20,590 nucleotides of DNA. Source: a virus. The notes below the pieces were generated by a model. It was given only the letters and a program-made list of their open reading frames with translations, was not told where the DNA came from and searched no databases. Of the stretch, positions 6,162-11,881 are shown piece after piece (position 1 is the stretch's first letter; each line of letters begins with the position of its first letter). The DNA is taken from the IMG/VR virus record IMGVR_UViG_3300018079_000042, positions 1-20,590 of that record. The stretch is one strand, 5' to 3'. A program made the position numbers and the translations under genes.

Positions 6162-7641
6162 ATAAATCCTTACTTCGTAACGCTGCTGTCTTTTCCTCTT
6201 GTAAGACCTTAAGCCATTCTCCCCTAGTCCAGTTGGCAAGCTCGGTCTTTCTCCTCAAAGCAGTCAGCACCGCGCGGTCCACCGTCGGCTCACCCTTTGG
6301 CCCCGTCGCGATTGAGTCCACCACTGAGACGCTCTCCGCGGTCTGCCCCATACGGTCCACACGGCCAATGGCTTGGATCCTCATGAGAAGAGAATACGCA
6401 CGTGAGAGAAATAACATGTTTGACGCGCGCTGAAGGTTGACCCCCATCCCACCCGCCGCAAGCTGCGAGACAAGGATGCCGTTCTCATCATTGTTAAAGC
6501 CTCTAATGACCGTATCCCGTTTATCTCTAGTCATCCCACCGATAAGCATGCCCACTGAACGATATGGTGCAACCTGTTTAACAACGTGTCGTAAGATGGC
6601 CGTGGCCACCCGTGCCGTCTCCACCCTAAACCACGTCCAGACGATGAGCCGGCCCTCCTGTCGTTCCTCAAGATAGTCGAGCGTGTCGTCGATCTTTTCA
6701 CTTCCGACCACGTGCTCCTCGAGCTGACCCGCCGTGATCTCCATCAACCGCACAAGCCTGACACCCGCGTTGGATGCGGTCAGAATCTTCTGATCACCAG
6801 GCCCCTCCCTGAGGATCGCGATGAGCTCGTCACGCATGTCTGTATAAACCCTCCACGTCGTTTTCTCTAGGGGGACGAATCGTGGTGTTAGGGTCACAGG
6901 TGGAAGGTCTAAGGCCTCTTTTTTTCGGCGTTGCAGGTAGAACGGTCTGATCTTCTTATAGAGCTCTACCTGCGTCTCCTTCGCGAGGCCCACCACCTGC
7001 TTCCCCATGTACCCGCCCATCTTACAATAACGAAGGCGAAACACCCAACGACTGCAGTCAATGATGTTGTAGTCAAGCACCAGGAACTGGGAGTACAGAT
7101 CTTCTGGGGTGTTGGCGATTGGTGTCCCATTGAGGATATACCGACGAAAGAAGTGGCGAGCCAGCTTGATGCATGCCTTTGTGCGGGCGGCACGCATGGC
7201 CTTGATGTATGAGCTTTCGTCCATAACGATCATGGCGCGTTCAGCCCTTGCCCATCTGATCAAGCTACTGTGATGGCCCTCACTCCGAAGGATGTCGTAC
7301 GAGACGATGACCCATTGCCAGTCCTTTGACCACAGCTTGTGGTAGGAGTATGAGTCAAAGATGAACACTTGCCTTGGGTCGATGCCCCAGGTTGCCAGCT
7401 CCCCAAACTCTGGGTCTGCCCACGCAAAACGGACAGGGGCAGGACAAATCACCATCACACGGGTTATCTCACCGGTCTTCAATAGCTCCTTGGCCGCCTC
7501 GATACAGACCCGAGTCTTTCCCATCCCAGGCTCATCAAAGAGTGCGAAGTACTCATGAGCTAAGAACGCCTTGAGGGCGGTCCGTTGTGTGGCGATCAGC
7601 GGCCTTACCTTTCCTGGTCGTGGCTCAAGATTGGTCGCCAT
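6139..7641 (-). CDS. SNF2-like superfamily 2 helicase/DNA translocase
   Basis: 500 residues. SF2/SNF2 motifs in order: a Q-like start (LIATQRTALKAFL), motif I DEPGMGKT (36-43), motif Ia CPAPV (66-70), motif II VMDESS (139-144; DESS in place of DEAH), motif III NGTPIANTPEDLYSQF (171-186), the RRKKEALDLPP segment (238-248) that follows lobe 1 in SNF2 proteins, and motifs V and VI in lobe 2 ending in QAIGRVDRMGQT. The family uses ATP to move along duplex DNA or remodel protein-DNA complexes. In phages similar proteins sit in replication/recombination blocks. It is near the minimal SNF2 core length, with no extra domain visible. GGAAGGAG precedes ATG 7641 by about 10 nt. The start overlaps the previous gene by 37 bp, and the gene ends in TAG. 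Confidence 0.92.
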   Translation of the reverse strand: MATNLEPRPGKVRPLIATQRTALKAFLAHEYFALFDEPGMGKTRVCIEAAKELLKTGEITRVMVICPAPVRFAWADPEFGELATWGIDPRQVFIFDSYSYHKLWSKDWQWVIVSYDILRSEGHHSSLIRWARAERAMIVMDESSYIKAMRAARTKACIKLARHFFRRYILNGTPIANTPEDLYSQFLVLDYNIIDCSRWVFRLRYCKMGGYMGKQVVGLAKETQVELYKKIRPFYLQRRKKEALDLPPVTLTPRFVPLEKTTWRVYTDMRDELIAILREGPGDQKILTASNAGVRLVRLMEITAGQLEEHVVGSEKIDDTLDYLEERQEGRLIVWTWFRVETARVATAILRHVVKQVAPYRSVGMLIGGMTRDKRDTVIRGFNNDENGILVSQLAAGGMGVNLQRASNMLFLSRAYSLLMRIQAIGRVDRMGQTAESVSVVDSIATGPKGEPTVDRAVLTALRRKTELANWTRGEWLKVLQEEKTAALRSKDLFDTSNLQ

Positions 7642-7934
7642 GGGCTCATATCTCCTTCCATGATTTGTTCTACCGCGATCTGGAATGCCTTGAGTGGGCT
7701 CATGGCGCCGTACGTATCAACCACGAAGGCCCTGCCCACACAGAGTGTGTTGTTGTTCTTAGGTCCAAAGACCGGTGATGACATCTGAATCTCAACCTCC
7801 CACTGGCTTAAGCTATACTTGGCTGAGACCATGCGAAAGCTGATGTTGATCGGGTGTGATACAAAGTCAGACAGTTTTTCTTCTGCCATAAGGGTTATTG
7901 TCCTTCCATAGGACTTATGCTTGAACTTACGCAT
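7605..7934 (-). CDS. Small phage protein of unknown function
   Basis: 109 residues from ATG 7934, which overlaps the previous stop as TGATG, so coupled translation is likely. An internal ATG at 7889 (94 residues, MAEEKLSDFV) is an alternative, with GGAAGGA about 13 nt upstream. The sequence alternates polar and hydrophobic residues (YSLSQWEVEIQMSSPVFGP), suggesting a small beta domain, followed by a helix (PLKAFQIAVEQIMEG). No known motif. The last 37 bp overlap the SNF2-like gene. Confidence 0.75.
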   Translation of the reverse strand: MRKFKHKSYGRTITLMAEEKLSDFVSHPINISFRMVSAKYSLSQWEVEIQMSSPVFGPKNNNTLCVGRAFVVDTYGAMSPLKAFQIAVEQIMEGDMSPWRPILSHDQER

Positions 7935-8197
7935 CAGTATTCTACCTCTACAACTAGGTCCCCGTGTTTATTAAGCTCATCAATAAGGATGAGGTACGGG
8001 TTGTTCTTACATTTAAGATTGTCAGGCTCAAAGACGGCGGCCATCCCACGAAGTGCCGGGATGGAGGACCGGCTTAATTGCCATGGCGGTTCAGACCCAA
8101 AACAGGCGGTCTTCATCGTTGAGATGAACCGCTGTGGTGCCATCAATGGCAGGTTTTTTCCTGGTTTAACAGGGTGATAGGTGACGGTCGCACTCAT
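7934..8197 (-). CDS. Small phage protein of unknown function
   Basis: 87 residues from ATG 8197, with AAAGGAGAGAAC directly upstream; longer starts up to 8290 lack such a site and would translate through the hairpin at 8215-8250. It begins MSATVTYHPVKPGKNLPLMA and ends LILIDELNKHGDLVVEVEY, an ending (a helix followed by HGxIxVxxEY) common in small phage proteins. No catalytic motif. The upstream leader AAATCTAAAGGAGA is also found before the gene at 4369. Confidence 0.8.
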   Translation of the reverse strand: MSATVTYHPVKPGKNLPLMAPQRFISTMKTACFGSEPPWQLSRSSIPALRGMAAVFEPDNLKCKNNPYLILIDELNKHGDLVVEVEY

Positions 8198-8214
8198 GTT
8201 CTCTCCTTTAGATT

Positions 8215-8250
8215 TGAGGGGCGGTAACCATGGCGGGAAGCCGCCCCTCA
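8215..8250. other. Perfect 10-bp inverted repeat between the DUF932-type gene and the next gene
   Basis: TGAGGGGCGG (8215-8224) and CCGCCCCTCA (8241-8250) pair perfectly around a 16-nt loop. The structure lies in the 104-bp gap between genes, 17 bp upstream of the 8197 start. It lacks a following T-run on the minus strand, so it is more likely an RNA processing or attenuation structure than a simple terminator. The right arm is part of a longer repeated stretch (8232-8249). Confidence 0.55.
8232..8249. repeat. 18-bp exact direct repeat, copy 1
   Basis: GGCGGGAAGCCGCCCCTC occurs here and again, in the same orientation, at 10787-10804. Both contain a small GGCGG-GAAG-CCGCC hairpin, and both would read RGGFPP on the minus strand. 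This copy is non-coding by the start I prefer for the 8197 gene. Confidence 0.7.
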
Positions 8251-8301
8251 GGTCGCAGATTTTAGCATCCTTCAGCAGGGCCATGACCACCGGGCCAAGA
8301 C

Positions 8302-9489
8302 CTAGAAGTTTACCATCATCAGCCGACCAACCGCGGTCTCAAGCCTCGTGCGCTCATCAGCGTACGGCGACTCCTGACTTAGTCGCGTGAGACCATTAAC
8401 CATCCCCCATGGGGTGCATGGGTCACCATCCTCATCCGATGTCTCGGTCTGAACCTTGATGTAGGCTGACTCCAACTGCTTGCGAGTGATGTTAAACCGA
8501 AATGCATAGATCTTGTCACATACCTCCTCAAGGTCGTCCCCCAACTTGTAGGTCTGCAACCGTTTGATCTTATCGGTGTCCTCCTTCGAGGATCGGTCTA
8601 GCCACCCCCTCAACTCCTTGGCCATCGCCTCCCACGCCAGTTGGAAGGAGACATTCACATGGATGATCCGGAAGGTGGCCACGTTCTCCGCGCCCCACAC
8701 GATGTGGTTGCCACACACGTACCGGTAGAGGAATCGCCACACCTTGAAGGCATAGCCGGGGACCTCGTAGTTCGAGATGAAGATGCCGCGCGCGAGGCCG
8801 GCGCTCGTCCCATCTGGAATGCGATGCTCCTCATTCACGAGGAAGGCGAACATGTCGTGGTCACTGGCGTACAGCCCGGCAGGCCCGATGTGATCACCCA
8901 CGTTGATCGACAGGCCGTTGCCCATCGCCCTCAGCACGTCCTGCCTTGTCGCGACCTTAGTAGGTCCCTCCATGCTCGTTGGGCGTGCCGGTGGCACCCG
9001 CCAACCATCACCATGGCGTGCGACCTCCAGGAGCTGGTCACAGATCTGATAGTTCCAGATCCTGGTGTATGTGGGAGTGTTGTAGAACCGAAACACCTCA
9101 TCATTGTGCCCGTTGTTCTTCAGACCGATGATGGTCACCGGGTTTCGTGAGCGATGTTGAGACAGGTGATGATTCATCACCTCACTGGTCAGCACCGATG
9201 GTAGACCCCCAAGATAATTGGCCGGGGCACCCAGGTCCCCACACAACTGCTTGAACCCCCAGTTGCTTAGCCTCATGGCGTTGCCCTTGGCAGTCATATA
9301 GATTTCGTTGCTGCTGTCTGCCTCAAACTTGAGGTCACCCAACATCATCGTTTGCTCCGTCCGATTGTGATAGTACTCGTAGCACTGGTCCCTCATCTCT
9401 TGCAAGGTCCAGAACCGCTCATCTGCCGGGCGCGTCGCCCACTGTCTTGACGCGGCGTACAGATTCCTGCTCTTCGTGATCGTCGCCAT
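8302..9489 (-). CDS. DUF932-type phage/plasmid protein
   Basis: 395 residues from ATG 9489, with AAGGAGGCCAACC before it; an ATG at 9513 adds 8 residues without a site. Recognisable features are a segment near the N-terminus (RLSNWGFKQLCGDLGAPANY) matching the family's S-x-x-A-F-x-Q-L-x-x-x-L-G-I-P-A-x-Y pattern, a central FLVNEEHRIPDG, a WRFLYRYVCGNHIVWGAENV segment (C-x-N-x-x-V/I-W-G, typical of the family), and a helical C-terminal third. DUF932 proteins are frequent in phages and plasmids; their role is unresolved, with links to replication and recombination. It has its own promoter/operator (9525-9567). Its TAG stop is followed by the hairpin-containing gap. Confidence 0.88.
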   Translation of the reverse strand: MATITKSRNLYAASRQWATRPADERFWTLQEMRDQCYEYYHNRTEQTMMLGDLKFEADSSNEIYMTAKGNAMRLSNWGFKQLCGDLGAPANYLGGLPSVLTSEVMNHHLSQHRSRNPVTIIGLKNNGHNDEVFRFYNTPTYTRIWNYQICDQLLEVARHGDGWRVPPARPTSMEGPTKVATRQDVLRAMGNGLSINVGDHIGPAGLYASDHDMFAFLVNEEHRIPDGTSAGLARGIFISNYEVPGYAFKVWRFLYRYVCGNHIVWGAENVATFRIIHVNVSFQLAWEAMAKELRGWLDRSSKEDTDKIKRLQTYKLGDDLEEVCDKIYAFRFNITRKQLESAYIKVQTETSDEDGDPCTPWGMVNGLTRLSQESPYADERTRLETAVGRLMMVNF

Positions 9490-9524
9490 GGTTGGCCTCC
9501 TTGTTTTTATCAACTACTGTAAAT

Positions 9525-9567
9525 ATAGTATCAAGACCCGATGTCTGGTGTACACCCGTGAGGTCAA
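9525..9567 (-). promoter_or_regulatory. Early promoter with palindromic operator, copy A
   Basis: Read on the minus strand: TTTGACC, then the perfect 10-bp palindrome GGTGTACACC (9547-9556), then 16 bp, then an extended -10 (TGA followed by TACTAT, 9530-9525). The palindrome occupies the place of a -35 box, so a dimeric regulator probably acts here. Copy B at 10929-10971 has identical spacing. A start about 7 bp after the -10 leaves a short leader ending in AAGGAGG before the DUF932-type gene. Confidence 0.65.
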
Positions 9568-9649
9568 ATAAACTTCTTACCTGGCTGATGGGCAGCGATA
9601 GAAGCGAGGTACCTCCTCCTTAATCTGGTGATAACCCACCTCACAAATC

Positions 9650-9880
9650 TCAGCAGTTAAACCACCTTGACACGCGGTGAAACTCCTGCTCGGTGGCGAG
9701 CTCATCTAACCACCGTAACAGACCTAAGAACCTGATGATGTGGCCCTGCTCAAGTGCCTGGATCCCCTCCTTAAATGTGATCGCCCTGATGGACTCATCA
9801 AGCACCTGAACCTTGGTGGCCAACTGAGCGCTTAACCCCCGAGGGTCCACCAGATCTAGCAAGTAAACCTGCGCTGACAT
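9650..9880 (-). CDS. Small phage protein of unknown function
   Basis: 76 residues from ATG 9880, with GGGAGG six nt upstream; the ATG at 9895 is less likely. It begins MSAQVYLLDLVDPRGLSAQL and is largely helical (ITFKEGIQALEQGHIIRFLG), ending VSRWFNC. No motif is recognised. It starts 83 bp inside the preceding gene in another frame, a long overlap for this genome. The 160 bp downstream hold the operator-promoter of the next gene. Confidence 0.7.
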   Translation of the reverse strand: MSAQVYLLDLVDPRGLSAQLATKVQVLDESIRAITFKEGIQALEQGHIIRFLGLLRWLDELATEQEFHRVSRWFNC

Positions 9881-10208
9881 GTAGCCTCCCTGCATGGTAA
9901 CGGCTCAAGACCTCCCTGATGATCACATACAGCTCCAACACGTGGTTCCTCACCTCTTCTTTCGTTGATCTCATCACCCAATTCTTGTTTTCCTGCCGTA
10001 ACCTCCGGTCCTCCAAGTCCTCCATCATCACCTCATGCCACCGGTCAAAGTGCATCTCAAGCTCCTCACCGGACATGAGCTCAGCCGCCAGACGTAGGTT
10101 GGTGATATTCGGGGTGGGTTTTTCCCACAGCTCAACCCAGGCCTTCATCGCCCTTGGCGAGATGCTGTCCAGCATGTTCTGGCACCTGATGATGCTGATT
10201 GGCTTCAT
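9798..10208 (-). CDS. Helical phage protein of unknown function
   Basis: 136 residues from ATG 10208, with GGGAGGTGGGCC upstream. The first 100 residues are helical and charged (SGEELEMHFDRWHEVMMEDL, RSTKEEVRNHVLELYVIIRE). The last 33 residues (from HAGRLHVSAG) are Gly/Ser/Arg-rich and overlap the next gene; they look like sequence shaped by the other frame, so the functional part probably ends near residue 103. No function known. Confidence 0.72.
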   Translation of the reverse strand: MKPISIIRCQNMLDSISPRAMKAWVELWEKPTPNITNLRLAAELMSGEELEMHFDRWHEVMMEDLEDRRLRQENKNWVMRSTKEEVRNHVLELYVIIREVLSRYHAGRLHVSAGLLARSGGPSGVKRSVGHQGSGA

Positions 10209-10222
10209 GGCCCACCTCCCAC

Positions 10223-10330
10223 CTACTCAACATTCCTTGTCCAGTGCTTATACAGCCTCATGATCACGTCCGCGACCAGCAACCACAGCACGATCTCCAC
10301 GATCCACCCGAGCCCCCACAGATGCCACAT
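10223..10330 (-). CDS. 35-residue single-pass membrane peptide
   Basis: ATG at 10330 has an ideal site (AAGGAGGAATC). The peptide MWHLWGLGWIVEIVLWLLVA continues DVIMRLYKHWTRNVE and ends in TAG at 10225-10223. Residues 3-24 form one hydrophobic helix, with positive charge only after it, which predicts an N-out/C-in membrane protein. It lies between two genes, and its stop is within the ribosome-binding region of the 10208 gene. Small early membrane peptides of phages often act on host envelope or exclusion functions, but that is only a suggestion. Confidence 0.68.
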   Translation of the reverse strand: MWHLWGLGWIVEIVLWLLVADVIMRLYKHWTRNVE

Positions 10331-10358
10331 GATTCCTCCTTATTCATCAGATGTCTCT

Positions 10359-10616
10359 TCATCTGCGTGGTAAGAGCCTCCGGTCTCCAGCCAGCAGGCG
10401 CCCGCCACGGTTACAAAGGTTGTGCCACGCGCAGGCCTTGCACATCGGGTAGGCCCGTTTGTCCCTCTCATGCCACACGAGTGCCACCGCGGGCGCACCA
10501 CACGCGATATACGTGGAGATGCTCCTCGTTGAGGCCTCCTGGCAGATGATCCCGTCCAGGTTCAGCGGCTGTGCCTCGTAGGTCATCAGAGGTGCCTCAA
10601 ATGAATTCCGTGTCAT
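10359..10616 (-). CDS. Small cysteine-containing phage protein
   Basis: 85 residues from ATG 10616, with GGTGAGG just upstream and a 20-bp overlap with the previous gene. An alternative is ATG 10586 with GAGG upstream. The core CGAPAVALVWHERDKRAYPM is followed by CKACAWHNLCNRGG, with a C near residue 39 and a C-x2-C-x3-H-x2-C cluster, so it is probably a small zinc-binding domain. I recall similar C-G-x-P-A, RAYPMC and CAxHN patterns in small proteins of other phages without a known role. The last 12 residues are Arg/Leu-rich. Confidence 0.75.
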   Translation of the reverse strand: MTRNSFEAPLMTYEAQPLNLDGIICQEASTRSISTYIACGAPAVALVWHERDKRAYPMCKACAWHNLCNRGGRLLAGDRRLLPRR

Positions 10617-10872
10617 GCCTCACCCCCGCCTGATAGTATAGGATCTCGACACCGTTCGGCAGCATGACAAGCAGCTCCCCCGTGGTGCTGAAGATGATCC
10701 TGCATCTCTTGCTCTTTTTGTAATGGACCTTCAGTTCCTGCAGCGCCTCAAGCGAGACTGGTACATCTACACAATGCTCAGGCACCGGCGGGAAGCCGCC
10801 CCTCGTTGGATCTCCGGCTGGGTGCCAATTCGGATGGTGGGCTGGCTCACAGCAATGACATAGCTTAGACAT
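10597..10872 (-). CDS. First leftward gene: small Cys/His-containing protein of unknown function
   Basis: 91 residues from ATG 10872, preceded by GAGGTG; an ATG at 10902 would add 10 residues but has no proper site. It begins MSKLCHCCEPAHHPNWHPAG, with closely spaced Cys and His that could bind metal, followed by RGGFPPVPEHC. The C-terminal half (RCRIIFSTTGELLVMLPNGV) looks like a small beta structure. It is the first gene downstream of operator-promoter B and therefore probably among the earliest expressed. The RGGFPP part is encoded by the second copy of the 18-bp repeat. Confidence 0.72.
   Translation of the reverse strand: MSKLCHCCEPAHHPNWHPAGDPTRGGFPPVPEHCVDVPVSLEALQELKVHYKKSKRCRIIFSTTGELLVMLPNGVEILYYQAGVRHDTEFI
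10787..10804. repeat. 18-bp exact direct repeat, copy 2
   Basis: Identical to 8232-8249 (GGCGGGAAGCCGCCCCTC). Here it lies inside the 10597-10872 gene. Confidence 0.7.
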
Positions 10873-10928
10873 AGACACACCTCGCGTGCTCAACTCAGCC
10901 ATGGTCCAATAATTTATTTACTAGGGCT

Positions 10929-10971
10929 ATTATGTCATGAGCAGACGTCTGGTGTACACCCGGTAGGTCAA
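10929..10971 (-). promoter_or_regulatory. Early promoter with palindromic operator, copy B
   Basis: On the minus strand: TTTGACC, the palindrome GGTGTACACC (10951-10960), 16 bp, then an extended -10 (TGA followed by CATAAT, 10934-10929). The spacing is the same as in copy A. A second palindrome AGACGTCT (10943-10950) abuts the first. Similarity to copy A continues upstream through GGTAAGAA to TATCGCT (to about 11003), so about 65 bp were duplicated. It drives the gene at 10872 and probably the whole first leftward block. Confidence 0.68.
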
Positions 10972-11111
10972 ATATATTTCTTACCGTCTTTCTCAAGCGA
11001 TACGAGCCTCTTACCAGGTAGGAAAGGCCAGCTAGAAGTGGTAGGATTAATTGGTTAATAAAAAGACTTTTTTTTGACGATACATTCATTTGCCAAAAAA
11101 ATGCTTACGAC

Positions 11112-11636
11112 GGACTGCAGCTCGTTCTACTTCTTATTTGACAAGGCTTACGTTATATGACTTAAATCCCAAGCCATGAACTGCAGTCAACTGCAAGTGA
11201 GTGAGGGATGGGTCTTTTTACAGGAGTGGTACGACGAAAGACCTAAAGTTATGCGTGCGGAACACCGCATGATATTTTTTCAAAAGGAATATTACGATCA
11301 TTAGATAAAGGTGCAAGCCTAGTTCCGGAACAGCTGCGATGGTCAATAATCGCACCATTGCTTGATAAAAGTCGTTGATGTAGGTTGTAACAATTGCACA
11401 CGGGTGGTTGCAGGAACCTTTGACTGGTACTTTCGCATGCGCTTTCATACCTTTGATACGATTAAAGACATATTGCCCTGTGTAGAAGTGTTGTTCTCGT
11501 TACGCGGCCAAAAACCCTTTAATCGTAAAGGTTAAGGAGCCAGCACTGCAGTTCATTGATTGTCACCTCACTTACCAACCATTGGGCTGCAGTGATACGA
11601 TATATACCCTGAGGTGTTGCACTAGAACTGCAGTGC
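11112..11636. repeat. Five dispersed dyads related to GAACTGCAGTTC
   Basis: Copies: GGACTGCAGCTC (11112-11123), GAACTGCAGTCA (11178-11189), GCACTGCAGTTC (11543-11554), GGGCTGCAGTGA (11584-11595), GAACTGCAGTGC (11625-11636). All share CTGCAG. Three have the full 8-bp palindrome ACTGCAGT, and the third and fifth are exact inverted copies of each other. They look like binding sites for a dimeric protein. Confidence 0.65.
11138..11167 (+). promoter_or_regulatory. Possible rightward promoter in the control region
   Basis: TTGACA (11138-11143) matches the -35 consensus exactly. TTAAAT (11162-11167) after 18 bp is a fair -10. It sits between the first two dyads, so a protein bound there would control it. 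No gene follows closely on the plus strand; a non-coding or priming transcript is possible. Confidence 0.35.
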
Positions 11637-11710
11637 CAGTCTTTTTACGACGCGTCTTTTATCATCGGCATCATTACGATGATTAGGTTATATCCCAAGC
11701 GCCTAGTGAA
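11148..11710. repeat. Three diverged copies of an approximately 35-bp repeat
   Basis: Copies at about 11148-11181, 11291-11322 and 11673-11710 share TTACG or ATTACGAT, then A/T-rich sequence, then CAAGC and usually CCTAG. The first and third share ATCCCAAGC and GAAC at the end; the second and third share ATTACGAT-x-ATTAG. They were aligned by eye only. Confidence 0.45.
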
Positions 11711-11811
11711 CACTATTTCCATCAGTTTGGCCAGCGTCCTTTTATTTGCTGGGTGAGGTGTGTGGAGATAGGTCACCGGTGGTCTCGAGACCGTGAAAAA
11801 AATATGTGTAC

Positions 11812-11841
11812 TTGTTCAAAATTTCATATTAAGATTATCCT
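11812..11841 (+). promoter_or_regulatory. Weak candidate promoter for the 11882 gene
   Basis: TTGTTC (11812-11817) and TATCCT (11836-11841) with 18 bp between them lie 40 bp before the gene, just after an A-tract and the GGTCTCGAGACC palindrome. Both boxes are poor matches, so this promoter may need an activator. Confidence 0.3.
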
Positions 11842-11881
11842 AACATGAGGTAATCCTACCCCATGAACAAGGAGAATAACC

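Larger units (their letters stand above)
10985..11881. other. Intergenic control region, candidate origin and/or regulatory switch
   Basis: Roughly 900 bp between the divergent arms without a supported gene; two minus-strand frames here (11089-10895 and 11448-11218) lack ribosome-binding sites. It holds dyads of the GAACTGCAGTTC type, three diverged copies of another repeat, exact direct repeats TTACGACG (11105 and 11645) and GTCTTTTTAC (11212 and 11639), perfect palindromes GTTCCGGAAC (11322-11331), CACCGGTG (11774-11781) and GGTCTCGAGACC (11781-11792), and A/T tracts at 11058-11075, 11095-11101 and 11796-11803. Such repeat-rich, non-coding DNA at the meeting point of two arms is typical of phage origins and genetic switches. 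Which of these it is cannot be told by reading. Confidence 0.6.

Noticed and set aside
8641-9150. 169-codon plus-strand frame opposite the DUF932-type gene
   Set aside because: It is antisense to a well-supported gene, has no good ribosome-binding site, and its composition (His, Val and Asp rich) is that of a reading-frame shadow.
10895-11089. 64-codon minus-strand frame in the control region
   Set aside because: It covers the operator-promoter B and has no ribosome-binding site.
11218-11448. 76-codon minus-strand frame in the control region
   Set aside because: It begins with AAAGGT directly against the ATG, which is too close, and runs through the repeats and palindromes; probably chance, although a small protein cannot be fully excluded.
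11774-11803. Terminator made by GGTCTCGAGACC followed by an A-run
   Set aside because: The palindrome has no proper loop, and the run is A on the plus strand and upstream on the minus strand, so neither direction fits an intrinsic terminator; it is better viewed as a binding site next to a bent A-tract.
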